A DNA stretch of 64,000 nucleotides from Congregibacter variabilis (GTDB lineage Bacteria; Pseudomonadota; Gammaproteobacteria; Pseudomonadales; Halieaceae), in the NCBI RefSeq assembly GCF_045689235.1, contig NZ_CP136864.1, positions 2,728,001 to 2,792,000 on the forward strand. The letters are read 5' to 3'. Position numbers and translations under genes: made by a program. Position 1 is the stretch's first letter; every line of letters starts with the position of its first letter. The notes under the pieces were generated by a model. It made no database searches, was not told the origin of the DNA, and worked only from the letters and a program-made list of their open reading frames with translations. Below, in pieces: positions 43,396 through 52,459 of this stretch.

Positions 43396-45583
43396 GGAGC
43401 CTGCGCAGCAGGATCTGGTACTGGTAGGCGGAGGTCACAGTCACGTGCTGGTGCTGCGACAGCTGGCGATGGCTCGACCGTCCGGGCTGCGAATAACATT
43501 GATCTCCCCTGCGGTATTCACACCTTACTCGGGCATGCTCCCGGGTTTATTAGCCGGGCACTATGGCTTTGAAGAAACCCATATCGACCTGCGGCGTCTT
43601 TGCCAATGGGCGGGCGTACGCTTTTTGGTAGATACCGTGGAGTCCCTCGATCCCCGGGCCCGCCGCCTGCATTGCCGGGCACGTAAACAAGTCGGTTATG
43701 ACGTTTTATCCATTGATATTGGCTCTGAGCCAGAGTTGGATTCGGTTCCCGGCGCGCGGGAGTTTTCCATCCCGGTAAAGCCGGTGGCAGGGCTTTGGAA
43801 TCGCTGGGAGTCATTGGCACGCGACGACGACTTGGCAAGCCGCCGTATTGCTATTGTCGGTGGAGGTGCCGGCAGTGTTGAGATCGCGCTAGCCGTTGCG
43901 CATCGCCTGGGTGAACAAAAGCCGGCCATCGCCCTTTACTGTGGTGGCCAGCAGATATTGGCGGGCTACACGCGAGGTGTGCAACGGGCTGTGGAACGCC
44001 AACTGGAAACCCTCGGCGTCTCGCTACTGTGCGGTCATCGCGTTAGCGAGGTTACAAGCACCCGGCTGCAATTTGATTCGGCAGATGCCGCGCACTACGA
44101 CACTCTCATCTGGTGTACCGGTGCAGCCGCTGCACCTTGGATAAAGCAAAGTGGGCTGCCCGTTGATGAGCGCGGGTTCATGCGGATTGAGGACAGTCTG
44201 CAAAGCACGGAATTTCCCAATGTTTTTGGCGCCGGTGATATCGCCACCCAGTATCGACATCCCAGACCGAAGGCGGGTGTGTATGCGGTGCGGCAGGGGC
44301 CGGTTCTCGCCGATAATCTTGGATCATTTGTTACGGGAGCTCCGCTGCGCAATCACAAGCCTCAGACGGGGTTCCTTTCTATGTTGGCATTAGGTCCAAA
44401 GTTGGCCGTGGCGCAGCGTAATGGTCTCAGCGTCCGTGGTGCCTGGGTTTGGCGCTGGAAAGATCGCATTGACCGGGAGTTTATGCAGCGCTTTAGCAAC
44501 TTGCCGACGCTCGAAATGGGCGGCTCTGAAAAAACACAGAACTCCCGGGACCCCTCCCCACAGCAAGCTCCCTGTGGTGGTTGTGGTGCCAAAGTATCCG
44601 GCGATGCGCTGCATGCGGTGCTTGGCGAGTTGCGCGAGCTGTATCCAGAGCTTATGCCTGAGGCCGGAGCTCTTGATGACGCGGCACCTCTGGAAACCAC
44701 GCTGTCTGTTGTGCAGTCTCTGGATGCCATAAGGGGGCTTGTAGACGACCCCTGGCGCATGGGCCGCATTGCAGCTCAACATGCGCTGTCAGACCTTTAT
44801 GCCAGCGGTGCCCAGCCACACTCCGCCCTGGCGTTGGTGACACTGCCCTTTGCGGCGCCGTCATTGCTGCACAGAGACTTACGCTTCGTTCTGGAGGGTG
44901 CTTTGTCGGTGTTTGAAGAATCGGGCTGCCGACTCAATGGGGGCCACAGCATGCAGGGACCCGAGCTACAGTTGGGCTTTGCGGTCAACGGCGTCTTGCA
45001 AGTAGGGTGCTCGGCGCTGCACAAGCGCGGCGCTGGTGCGGGAGATCAGCTCCTGATAAGCAAAAAACTGGGTAGCGGTGCGATATGCGCGGCGCATATG
45101 CAGGGCCTGATCGATGGCCGTCATGTTGAAGACGCGTTGATGAGCATGGAGCAGAGTAACGCCATTGCTGCCGCGGTGGCTCGGGACTTCAATGCTACAG
45201 CAGTCACTGACATTACTGGCTTTGGTTTGGCGGGGCACTTATTGGAAATGCTTGATGAGACGCTCTGTGCAGAATTATGTCTGGATCAGCTTCCGGTCAT
45301 GCCAGGTGCTCTGCAGGCCATGGCTGAAGGGGTATTCAGCACTTTGCATGAGCCAAACCGTCAGGCTCTGGCAGAGCGTTGGTTACTGCCCGCGCAGTCG
45401 CCACTGCAGGCTCAGTTACTGTTTGATCCGCAGACCAGTGGTGGCCTTTTAATGGCGTTCCCGGGGACGCAGGCCCAGGCCGCCCGGCGGGCGTTGCAAG
45501 ATCGGGGTGTTGAATCGACGATTATCGGAACGGTTAAAGAAGCTGTCAGCGGTGCGGCTACACCGGTTTTGAGTTTTAGCTGA
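43385..45583 (+). CDS. selD: Fused FAD/NAD(P) oxidoreductase-selenophosphate synthetase
   Basis: 732 residues in two parts. Residues 1-375 are an NDH-2/pyridine-nucleotide-disulfide-like oxidoreductase: VGGGHSHVLVL FAD loop (14-24), second nucleotide motif IVGGGAGSVE (157-166) and GAGDIATQ near 282-289. Residues about 393-732 are SelD: CGGCGAK with C400 and K403 in the positions of E. coli C17/K20, LDDAAPLE, QHALSDLYASGAQP, NGGHSMQGPEL. The fusion is a recognised type of SelD; the role of the oxidoreductase half is unproven. Coupled with mnmH; 3' end overlaps a convergent gene by 8 bases. Confidence 0.92.
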   Translation: MLAREPAQQDLVLVGGGHSHVLVLRQLAMARPSGLRITLISPAVFTPYSGMLPGLLAGHYGFEETHIDLRRLCQWAGVRFLVDTVESLDPRARRLHCRARKQVGYDVLSIDIGSEPELDSVPGAREFSIPVKPVAGLWNRWESLARDDDLASRRIAIVGGGAGSVEIALAVAHRLGEQKPAIALYCGGQQILAGYTRGVQRAVERQLETLGVSLLCGHRVSEVTSTRLQFDSADAAHYDTLIWCTGAAAAPWIKQSGLPVDERGFMRIEDSLQSTEFPNVFGAGDIATQYRHPRPKAGVYAVRQGPVLADNLGSFVTGAPLRNHKPQTGFLSMLALGPKLAVAQRNGLSVRGAWVWRWKDRIDREFMQRFSNLPTLEMGGSEKTQNSRDPSPQQAPCGGCGAKVSGDALHAVLGELRELYPELMPEAGALDDAAPLETTLSVVQSLDAIRGLVDDPWRMGRIAAQHALSDLYASGAQPHSALALVTLPFAAPSLLHRDLRFVLEGALSVFEESGCRLNGGHSMQGPELQLGFAVNGVLQVGCSALHKRGAGAGDQLLISKKLGSGAICAAHMQGLIDGRHVEDALMSMEQSNAIAAAVARDFNATAVTDITGFGLAGHLLEMLDETLCAELCLDQLPVMPGALQAMAEGVFSTLHEPNRQALAERWLLPAQSPLQAQLLFDPQTSGGLLMAFPGTQAQAARRALQDRGVESTIIGTVKEAVSGAATPVLSFS

Positions 45584-46388
45584 CAAGAAACTCTCGAATA
45601 CGATCCTTGTAACTTCGACTCACTTTTAACTGGGTGCCGCCCTCCAGATTGAGGAGGTATTCACCGTTAGTTAGGGTCTGAGCACCAGTCACACAGCGAT
45701 TGTTAACGATGGTTGAGCGGTGAACTCGCAAAAATACGGCCGGATTCAGCATTCCCTCAAGCTGCTTCATGGTGATGCGCATGATGTGCGTTTTGCCCGA
45801 GGCGTGGATACACATGTAGTCCCCCGCCGCGTCTACCCATTCAATGTCTGTGACACGAATAAATTGAATATCGTTGCCGTCCTTGACGGTGATTTTCTCT
45901 GGCCAGCTATCCCCATTACCGCCGCTACCTTCGACCATGGCTTCTACTCCGGCGGCGCTTTCACCGGTCATGCTCATCAATAACTTGACGAGTTTTTCCT
46001 TGCCGGAGGTGCTGGCTTCCTGTTCGCGATGGGCGATGGCACGCTGCACGGCTTCGTGGAGGCGATCGTCTTCTATGGGCTTGAGTACATAGTCGATGGC
46101 ATGGACCTTAAAGGCATCCACCGCATACTCGTTGTAGGCCGTCACAAAGATCACCATAGGCATGTCATCGCCCTGGAGGTTCTCGACTACCTCGAAGCCG
46201 TCCATGCCGGGCATCTGTATATCCAAAAACAGTAAATCCGGATTGTGTTGGGCAACGGCACGCAGCGCCTCCTCTCCATTAGTACACTCGGCAATGACGT
46301 CTACTTCTGGTAGTTGCTGCAAACGGACGGACAGTCCACGTCGCGCTAGATGTTCATCGTCGACAATGATCGCGGATAAGGTGCTCAT
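45576..46388 (-). CDS. LytTR-family response regulator
   Basis: 270 residues. Receiver domain at the N-terminus with acidic D10/D11, phospho-acceptor D56 in LLFLDIQMPGMDGFE and K in YVLKPIEDDR. A linker with glycines leads to the LytTR DNA-binding domain (about 165-268; IEWVDAAGDYMCIHASGKTHIMR, FLRVHRSTIVN). The ATGA overlap (4 bases) with the upstream kinase gene marks them as a two-component pair. Target genes unknown; LytTR sites were not identifiable. Confidence 0.93.
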   Translation of the reverse strand: MSTLSAIIVDDEHLARRGLSVRLQQLPEVDVIAECTNGEEALRAVAQHNPDLLFLDIQMPGMDGFEVVENLQGDDMPMVIFVTAYNEYAVDAFKVHAIDYVLKPIEDDRLHEAVQRAIAHREQEASTSGKEKLVKLLMSMTGESAAGVEAMVEGSGGNGDSWPEKITVKDGNDIQFIRVTDIEWVDAAGDYMCIHASGKTHIMRITMKQLEGMLNPAVFLRVHRSTIVNNRCVTGAQTLTNGEYLLNLEGGTQLKVSRSYKDRIREFLVS

Positions 46389-47494
46389 GCAGCCTCCTGT
46401 GTGGCGTAGCTAAGTGGTATGCAAATGGTAATCGTGAGGCCGTGGGGTTCGGTAGAGCTAAGGCGAAAGCTTTGTTTTTTTCCGTAAATTTGTGTGAGCC
46501 GTTCTCGGGTATTGGCAAGTCCCACACCCCCACCTTTGGGTAGACGACCCTGGCGGAGATCCAGCCCCGGCCCGTCATCGGCAACAGACAGTTGCAGGCA
46601 GCCGTCCTCAACACTGGCCGAAACGGCAATAGAGCCCCCATTGATGGATCGCGACACGGCATACTTGATGGAGTTTTCTACCAGAGGTTGTAGTAATAGC
46701 GAGGGCATTAAGGCCTGCTGGGCATCTTCACTGATCGCAAAGTGCAGAGTGAGCCTCTCGGCGAAGCGCACTTCCTCGATATCCAGGTACAGCTTTAAGG
46801 ATTCGACCTCCTCTGCAACGGTGATTTGCTGCATGGGGTCATTGTCCAGGGAGTAACGCAAGAACCGTGAGAGTTTCATGACCATGCCATTGGCAAGCTC
46901 GGTGTCTTTATCGAGGATCAGCGTCGAGATGGCGTTAAGCGTGTTGAACAGAAAGTGGGGATTTAGCTGATAGCGAAGCATTTTTAGCTGGGCTTCATGG
47001 GCCATGGATATGGCTTTCAGGTAGCGCTGCTTTTCTTCCTGATTCAGCAGGTAGTACTTGATGCCAAAATATAGGGCGCTCCATACCAGCATCACCGAGA
47101 CGCCGGAAATGGAATTGCTAAAGTACATGGCGAGGGTATTCAGGCGTTCGGGTTCCAGTTTCTCGAGCTCTTCGGGAAACAGGTTGTAAAAAAGCACCGA
47201 GCGACAGAGCACCCAGACCACGCCTGCGCAGTAGGAGGCTCCCAAAATTGCAAATGCCCGGGTCCCCAATGCTCGATCCCAGGTCACGCGATAAACCCAG
47301 CGTAGCGCCAGGGTAATAAACATACCGATTGAGACGATTATGGGGAGGTAAACCAGATAATTTTCCGGTGGCTCGCCCCAAACGATAATGCCCAGATAAA
47401 ACGTAGCCGCCCAGCTGCTCCAACCCCCAAGTTGCAGGAGCCAGAAGAGCCGTCGCTTGTCTTCAATAACGCGATCGAGAGGCATAACATCCAT
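46385..47494 (-). CDS. LytS-type sensor histidine kinase
   Basis: 369 residues from ATG 47494; the longer frame to 47575 is an alternative. Four to six hydrophobic segments occupy residues about 16-150, with no periplasmic domain of note. H180 in LKMLRYQLNPHFLFNTLNAIS is the phosphorylated His of the PF06580 His_kinase family; LVENSIKYAV (N-box), ADDGPGLDL and GVGLANTRERL (G box) complete the ATPase. Partner of the overlapping LytTR regulator. Signal unknown. Confidence 0.92.
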   Translation of the reverse strand: MDVMPLDRVIEDKRRLFWLLQLGGWSSWAATFYLGIIVWGEPPENYLVYLPIIVSIGMFITLALRWVYRVTWDRALGTRAFAILGASYCAGVVWVLCRSVLFYNLFPEELEKLEPERLNTLAMYFSNSISGVSVMLVWSALYFGIKYYLLNQEEKQRYLKAISMAHEAQLKMLRYQLNPHFLFNTLNAISTLILDKDTELANGMVMKLSRFLRYSLDNDPMQQITVAEEVESLKLYLDIEEVRFAERLTLHFAISEDAQQALMPSLLLQPLVENSIKYAVSRSINGGSIAVSASVEDGCLQLSVADDGPGLDLRQGRLPKGGGVGLANTRERLTQIYGKKQSFRLSSTEPHGLTITICIPLSYATQEAA

Positions 47495-47592
47495 TATAAA
47501 GAGACTGACGCGTCCTGCGACCTGTGTTTTTCGTGGCTTGTCGCATAATCGATACGGTTTACCGCAGTTCTTCAATCACTTAAGGAGCTTTT

Positions 47593-47832
47593 ATGACGTT
47601 ACGGCCCGGGCGATACCAGCATTACAAAGGTGCTTACTATGAGGTCATTGGCGTGGCGAGACATTCAGAGACCGATGAATATCTAGCTCTGTACCGCCCG
47701 TTATATGGGGACCGGGGTTTGTGGGTTCGCCCCTTGGCAATGTTTCAGGAAGATGTTGTTGTGGAGGGTAGCTCAATGCCTCGCTTTGCTTGGACAGGTG
47801 CCGACGACAGCGACACTGAGCAAGACGGCTGA
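47593..47832 (+). CDS. DUF1653 domain protein
   Basis: 79 residues. The short beta-rich DUF1653 pattern is complete: RPGRYQHYKGAYYEVIGVARHSETDE followed by LALYRPLYGDRGLWVRPLAMFQEDV. AAGGAG lies six bases before the ATG. Small cytoplasmic proteins of unknown function. Convergent with the GNAT gene 8 bases later. Confidence 0.85.
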   Translation: MTLRPGRYQHYKGAYYEVIGVARHSETDEYLALYRPLYGDRGLWVRPLAMFQEDVVVEGSSMPRFAWTGADDSDTEQDG

Positions 47833-47839
47833 GGTTTGT

Positions 47840-48346
47840 TTACTCTGGGCTGTTGGCAAATGCCTCCATAGCGTCACGATCCATGCGATAGCCCACCCAC
47901 TCACTTAAAGGCTTGGCTCCACAGGCCTCGTAGAACTCGATGGCAGGTGTGTTCCAGCGTAATACGTTCCACTCATAGCGCCCACAATCATTGTCCAGCG
48001 CGATTTTCGCCAGAGTTTTTAACAGCGATTTACCGGCACCCAAGCCTCTTGCTTCGGGCGTGACATACAAGTCTTCAAGATACAGCCCGTGTTTACCCAA
48101 CCAGGTTGAGTAGTTGAAGAAATAGATCGCAAAGCCTATGGCTACCGGTTCAGAGCCATCGCTGCCAGGTTGCTCGCAGATCAGCCCAAAGGCTTTGGGC
48201 GCCTCGCAAAATAGCGTGTTGTGAATATGTGATTCGTCTGCCAGAACGGCATCAGGTTCACGCTCGTATACTGCCAGTTCAGTGATGAAACGCAGAATCT
48301 CGGCTACATCGCTGGGTGTGGCTTCCCGAATGTTCAGTGTGCTCAT
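47840..48346 (-). CDS. GNAT-family N-acetyltransferase
   Basis: 168 residues. Motif A for acetyl-CoA (YVTPEARGLGAGKSLLKTL) and the preceding beta-bulge (LYLEDLYVTPE) resemble the spermidine/diamine acetyltransferase group, with WNVLRWNTPAIEFYEACGA near the C-terminus. A polyamine or amino-acid amine is a likely acceptor, but the substrate is inference. Lies 13 bases downstream of the ion channel gene on the minus strand. Confidence 0.88.
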   Translation of the reverse strand: MSTLNIREATPSDVAEILRFITELAVYEREPDAVLADESHIHNTLFCEAPKAFGLICEQPGSDGSEPVAIGFAIYFFNYSTWLGKHGLYLEDLYVTPEARGLGAGKSLLKTLAKIALDNDCGRYEWNVLRWNTPAIEFYEACGAKPLSEWVGYRMDRDAMEAFANSPE

Positions 48347-48359
48347 GGTGCCTTCCGTA

Positions 48360-48785
48360 TTAGTCCCTGTCCCAATAGCGAGTCATTTCGAGGTATAAAA
48401 ATGATGCGGTCCAGGTGATGAGTACAAAACCGGTAAGAGACTCAAGCCCCACCAGATAGCGCATGTTGCCCGTGGGTTCGATGTCACCCAGGCCCAGCGT
48501 CGTAAATGCGGTGAACGAGAAGTACACGCTACTCAGTAGCGAGCCGTCATAGCTTCCTTGTAAGTGTCCCCAGCCTGCCGTCTTGTCCATAAAAAAGTAG
48601 GCTGCGGCGAAGATCCATATTTCCAGGGTATGTGCCGTGAGAGCGGCAAAAACACCCAGCAAGATGCGGAATCTATGTCGAATACGCAGCCGCGGCATTA
48701 CCATCGTGAACTGGTAAAGAAATTCGTAATGAATCACCACGGCAAGCGCGATGACCGCGCCGTTAATAAGAAATACCTTAAGCAT
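48360..48785 (-). CDS. Small two-TM potassium-channel-like membrane protein
   Basis: 141 residues with hydrophobic segments at about 4-28, 40-66 and 109-134. Between the last two lies SVYFSFTAFTTLGLGDIEP, where residues 95-101 (TTLGLGD) match the selectivity filter of Ion_trans_2/KcsA-type channels, close to T-x-G-x-G-D. No cytoplasmic RCK or cyclic-nucleotide domain is attached, so it would be a minimal pore. Ion preference is inferred from the filter. Upstream of the GNAT gene. Confidence 0.8.
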   Translation of the reverse strand: MLKVFLINGAVIALAVVIHYEFLYQFTMVMPRLRIRHRFRILLGVFAALTAHTLEIWIFAAAYFFMDKTAGWGHLQGSYDGSLLSSVYFSFTAFTTLGLGDIEPTGNMRYLVGLESLTGFVLITWTASFLYLEMTRYWDRD

Positions 48786-48923
48786 TTAGCACCGATTGCC
48801 TGAGTCTTTCAGCATTCTACGCCTTGCTCGTAGCGAGCGAAATGCGTAAACCTATGGAGCTCGCTCTTGCCGCGTCAAGGGCGCTATGCTCTGATCGTAT
48901 AAAAGGAGTTTAGGAAAACAGTT

Positions 48924-49868
48924 ATGGAGTTCGAGACGGATCTTGCGTTTATGCGCGATAGTGATCGCGGCACAATTGTTGAGCCTGCCTACGGTGGTGC
49001 TACGAGTTTTATGCGCCGGCGCTACACTCGGGATCTTGCGGGTATTGATGTTGCGGTGGTGGGGATTCCTTATGACCTGGCTACGACGAACAGATCTGGA
49101 GCTCGCTTGGGCCCTCGGGCTATTCGCAATATCTCAGGCAATCTCTCTTGGGAAACGGCGGTAAATGGCTGGGGCTTTGACCCTTTTGATCGTATTTCAG
49201 TGGTCGATTACGGTGACTTTGGTTTTGATCCGGGACTTCCGGCCGAGGTCCCTGCGGTGCTGGAAGCTCAGGCCCGGGACATTATGGCAACGGATACCGC
49301 GATACTTGCCTTAGGTGGTGATCACTTTGTTACTTATCCCATGCTTAAAGCATGCGCTGCTAAGCATGGGCCTTTATCGTTGATTCACTTTGATGCGCAC
49401 TCTGACACCTGGGAAGACGAAGCCGGGCGCATCGATCACGGCACCATGTTTTGGCACGCCGCTCAGGATGGCACCGTAGATCCCTCACGCTCCATACAGC
49501 TGGGTATGCGCACGCACAATCCCGATACTCATGGCTACAACGTCTATGACGCGGATTGGGTTCACGATCACAGCGCGGCTGAAGCCATTGCAATGATTCG
49601 ACAAACTGTCGGCGACAACCCCTGTTACCTCACCTTCGATATTGACTGCTTGGATCCCTCCTACGCACCGGGAACAGGCACACCCGTTGTTGGAGGCCTC
49701 TCTACGCACCAGGCCCTGCGTATTTTGCGCGGTTTGGGCGGACTTAATCTGGTAGGAATGGATCTGGTTGAAGTCGCACCTGCGTATGACGTATCAGAAG
49801 TGACCGCCCTGGCGGGCGCAACGCTTGCGTTGAATATGCTGTGTATTTTTTCCGAGCGCCGCGCCTGA
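48924..49868 (+). CDS. speB: Agmatinase/ureohydrolase
   Basis: 314 residues of the arginase/agmatinase superfamily. The dinuclear manganese motifs are ordered as GGDHF (131-135), DAHSD (157-161) and DIDCLDP (239-245). The opening FMRRRYTRDLAGIDVAVVGIPYD fits the SpeB group. It should hydrolyse agmatine (or a guanidino acid such as guanidinobutyrate) to the amine and urea; substrate choice cannot be decided from sequence. A ribosome site AGGAG lies about 19 bases before the ATG, with poor local alternatives. Confidence 0.88.
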   Translation: MEFETDLAFMRDSDRGTIVEPAYGGATSFMRRRYTRDLAGIDVAVVGIPYDLATTNRSGARLGPRAIRNISGNLSWETAVNGWGFDPFDRISVVDYGDFGFDPGLPAEVPAVLEAQARDIMATDTAILALGGDHFVTYPMLKACAAKHGPLSLIHFDAHSDTWEDEAGRIDHGTMFWHAAQDGTVDPSRSIQLGMRTHNPDTHGYNVYDADWVHDHSAAEAIAMIRQTVGDNPCYLTFDIDCLDPSYAPGTGTPVVGGLSTHQALRILRGLGGLNLVGMDLVEVAPAYDVSEVTALAGATLALNMLCIFSERRA

Positions 49869-49954
49869 CAGTTTCAGGGAGCAAACTGCCTTCATGGTCT
49901 AAGCTGCTATTAGCTTAACTACAGCCAGCGTGGATACCAAAAAAGGGGATGACG

Positions 49955-50350
49955 ATGCTCGAATTTATAGAATTTGATATTGAAGATGCCGTGGCCTGGC
50001 GAATCAGTGGAAAGGTTACCGAAGAGGATATGCAGTTGGCGCTCGACGCCTTGCGGGACAAAATTGAAGCGCATGGCAAGGTATCGGTGTACCAGGAGAT
50101 CGAAGGCTTTAGCGGCGTGGAACTTGACGTAATTAAGGACAAAATGCGGTTTCTCTCTGAGTTTGGTGTGTCCTTCTTCAAAAAGATCGCCGTGGTTACC
50201 GATAAAAAATGGCTGCAAAGCGTGATTGCCTGGGAGGACAAGGTGTTTCCTGGCGTGGATATGCGCGCTTTTGGCACTGAGGATCGTGATCGAGCTTTCA
50301 ACTTTCTTGCTTATGGTGATGATCCACGATCGTCACCCACGGTGGCGTAA
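49955..50350 (+). CDS. SpoIIAA-like (STAS/SEC14-type) protein
   Basis: 131 residues from ATG 49955, seven bases after AAGGGG; ATG 49949 is an alternative. Sequence EFIEFDIEDAVAWRISGKVTEEDM and FFKKIAVVTDKKWLQSVIAWEDKVFPGVDMRAF matches the SpoIIAA-like (DUF3478) group, which has a CRAL-TRIO/STAS-like fold and no phosphorylated serine motif. Possibly binds a lipid or polyketide-like ligand; function unknown. The stop TAA overlaps the next start (TAATG), so the two are coupled. Confidence 0.85.
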   Translation: MLEFIEFDIEDAVAWRISGKVTEEDMQLALDALRDKIEAHGKVSVYQEIEGFSGVELDVIKDKMRFLSEFGVSFFKKIAVVTDKKWLQSVIAWEDKVFPGVDMRAFGTEDRDRAFNFLAYGDDPRSSPTVA

Positions 50351-50667
50351 TGGCACGTACAGGAGATAGACCTTATACGCTTACGCGAAAGCCGGAGCCC
50401 CCGGCTGACTCCAGTGACTGGGTGATATGGGCGGCTTGGGCAGATCGCGTGAGTTTTGACGAGATTCGTGAGCGCACGGGACTCGACGAGCAAGCGGTAA
50501 TCCGTGTCATGCGGCGAGAGCTAAAGCCATCGAGCTTTCGGCGCTGGCGCAAGCGTGCAAGTGGTCAGACCACCAAACACCGGCAGCGGTTTATGCAGAG
50601 CCGCGAAGGTGCCGCAATGAATAAAAAGGCCTTGGACGAACTCTTACACGGTGAGCTCTCGGATTAA
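50350..50667 (+). CDS. TIGR03643-family small protein
   Basis: 105 residues. The core WVIWAAWADRVSFDEIRERTGL, then VIRVMRRELKPSSFRRWRKR and KHRQRF, matches TIGR03643, a short family with a helix-turn-helix-like helical pattern but no proven function. The family usually runs about 80 residues; the extra 20 at the N-terminus (RPYTLTRKPEPPADSSD) are polar. Starts in the TAATG overlap with the SpoIIAA-like gene. Confidence 0.82.
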   Translation: MARTGDRPYTLTRKPEPPADSSDWVIWAAWADRVSFDEIRERTGLDEQAVIRVMRRELKPSSFRRWRKRASGQTTKHRQRFMQSREGAAMNKKALDELLHGELSD

Positions 50668-50714
50668 GATATAACCCTTCGCGACGCGTCGCCCTCCACC
50701 AGGAACTCCGCTCC

Positions 50715-51770
50715 ATGCATAGAATTGCGCTTAGACTTTCTTTGGGTTTTGGCCTGGCAGCGTCATTAGCATTGTCTGCAAACACTTTGGCGGCACCGTG
50801 CAGCGACCCACCGGCAGACAATGACGTAGACGCTTTTTGTGGCGTAGACGCACCAGAAGATATTGTTCTGTTTGACGATCAATTTTTGCTGCTCAGCTCC
50901 ATGGCCCCGGCAAAGCATTTGTTTGGCTTTTCTTTGGCGAGCGAAACGGTTGCTGCGGTGGAAACGTCTCTGGATCCTGTCGTTGCCGCAGAGAATTGGG
51001 GAGATACCGATTGCAGCGTGCCCACGCAGATACTGAGCCACGGCCTTGATTTGTCCCGGCGCGCCAGCGGGCAATGGCAACTGCTGGTGGTGAACCACGA
51101 GGGCCGTGAATCCATAGAGTTTTTTGAGGTAACAGGTGGTGGTGAGGCTGCGCCGCGCTTGCAGTGGCGAGGCTGTGTAATGGCAGCCGAGAATGCGCAA
51201 TTTAATGACGTGGCAGGTCTTGCAGACGGCGGGTTTATTGCTACCGACCCGATAACTGCATCCATGCAGTTACCCCGGATGCTCCTGGGGTCTGTGGGCA
51301 TGGATACTGGCCGGGCTTATCGTTGGCGTCCACAGTCTGGCTACAGTGCTATTCCTCACACTGACGGGGCTTATCCCAACGGCATTACGCTCAGTGCCGA
51401 TGGTCAGAGTTTTTATCTCAACCTCTATCTAGATGGCGAGGTGCGAGAACATGACCTTGAGACCGGAGAGGTGCTTAAGCGGGTCGCCGTGAGTAAGCCC
51501 GATAACAGCACACTGTCTGACAGCGGGACTCTGCTAGTGGCCTCGCATGACGCTTCCTTGTTTGCGCTGCTGCGGGCGATTGTGTCCGAAGCCGGCGAGC
51601 GAAACAGAATTGCCTTTGAGATCGTCGAGTTGGACCTGCAAAGTTTTGAGCCCAGCGTGCGCTATCGCTCTGAGGGCGAGGAGTTAGGCGGCGGCACGGT
51701 AGCCCTGCCCGTGGGTAACGATCTGTATATTGGTGCTTTCAAGGGCGATCGTTTTATCAGAGTTCGCTAG
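50715..51770 (+). CDS. Exported SMP-30/strictosidine-synthase-like beta-propeller protein
   Basis: 351 residues with a Sec signal peptide ending near LAAPCSD. The body repeats beta-blade patterns with recurring Asp/Gly turns, such as HGLDLSRRASGQWQLLVVNHEG, AENAQFNDVAGLADGGFIAT and YPNGITLSADGQSFYLNLYLDGEV. The NDVAGLxDGG and PNGI-x-LSxDG segments are typical of SMP-30/paraoxonase-like six-blade propellers, which often bind calcium and hydrolyse lactones or act as scaffolds. Catalytic function is not demonstrable here. The gene is followed closely by the NUDIX gene. Confidence 0.75.
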   Translation: MHRIALRLSLGFGLAASLALSANTLAAPCSDPPADNDVDAFCGVDAPEDIVLFDDQFLLLSSMAPAKHLFGFSLASETVAAVETSLDPVVAAENWGDTDCSVPTQILSHGLDLSRRASGQWQLLVVNHEGRESIEFFEVTGGGEAAPRLQWRGCVMAAENAQFNDVAGLADGGFIATDPITASMQLPRMLLGSVGMDTGRAYRWRPQSGYSAIPHTDGAYPNGITLSADGQSFYLNLYLDGEVREHDLETGEVLKRVAVSKPDNSTLSDSGTLLVASHDASLFALLRAIVSEAGERNRIAFEIVELDLQSFEPSVRYRSEGEELGGGTVALPVGNDLYIGAFKGDRFIRVR

Positions 51771-51828
51771 GCCTGAAACCCCAAAACCCGGTCACATAGG
51801 CTTTGCCTGCTGGAGAGTTTCCCTGGAT

Positions 51829-52449
51829 TTGTATCGCTATAGTCCGCTGCTTCGAGGCTATTTGGAAAAGCATCTGCGCTCTTTTGAGCGGAGAGAGATG
51901 GCGCTAAACCGCCGTCGGGCTGCATCTGTCACGCTAACGGTGTGTCGCGACGATGATCGTCCCGCCGTTATTGTCACCCGACGCAGTGCCTCTTTGAGAG
52001 CCCACTCTCGGCAATGGGCCCTGCCGGGAGGTCGCCGGGATCAGGGTGAGACCGCCGTTGAAGCAGCGCTTAGGGAACTTCATGAAGAAGTGAGTCTTCT
52101 TGCGGGGTCCGAAAGCGTCCTGGGTGTCTTGGATGATTACGCGACGCGCTCAGGCTACGTGATTACGCCCGTGGTGGTTTGGACCGACAAGGACTGGCGT
52201 GACCTGGAGCCGAATCCAGATGAGGTCGAACTGATAATGCCATTCTCTTTCAAAGAGCTCGCCCGGCGTGATTCGCCGAATTTGCAAAAAATCAAAGAAA
52301 GCGAGCATGAAGTGCTATCGATGAATTTTCATGACGACGCCATTTTTGCCCCCACGGGCGCCATGCTCTACCAGTTTCGCGAGGTGGCGATGTTCGGTCG
52401 CCAAACCCGCGTCGCGCATTTTGATCAGCCGCTGTTTGCCTGGCGGTGA
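51829..52449 (+). CDS. NUDIX hydrolase (CoA-diphosphatase-like)
   Basis: About 206 residues from a TTG at 51829. The NUDIX box starts at GGRRDQGETAVEAALRELHE and continues EVS, matching G-x5-E-x7-R-E-L/x-x-E-E. Starts are uncertain: CTG 51823 has GGAG eight bases before it, ATG 51898 (GGAG five bases before) would give 183 residues, and an ATG at 51730 overlaps the previous gene by 41 bases. The conserved LRGYLEKHLRSFERRE before 51898 favours the earlier site. Likely hydrolyses a nucleotide diphosphate derivative such as CoA or NADH. Confidence 0.78.
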   Translation: MYRYSPLLRGYLEKHLRSFERREMALNRRRAASVTLTVCRDDDRPAVIVTRRSASLRAHSRQWALPGGRRDQGETAVEAALRELHEEVSLLAGSESVLGVLDDYATRSGYVITPVVVWTDKDWRDLEPNPDEVELIMPFSFKELARRDSPNLQKIKESEHEVLSMNFHDDAIFAPTGAMLYQFREVAMFGRQTRVAHFDQPLFAWR

Positions 52450-52459
52450 TCATCAGGTT

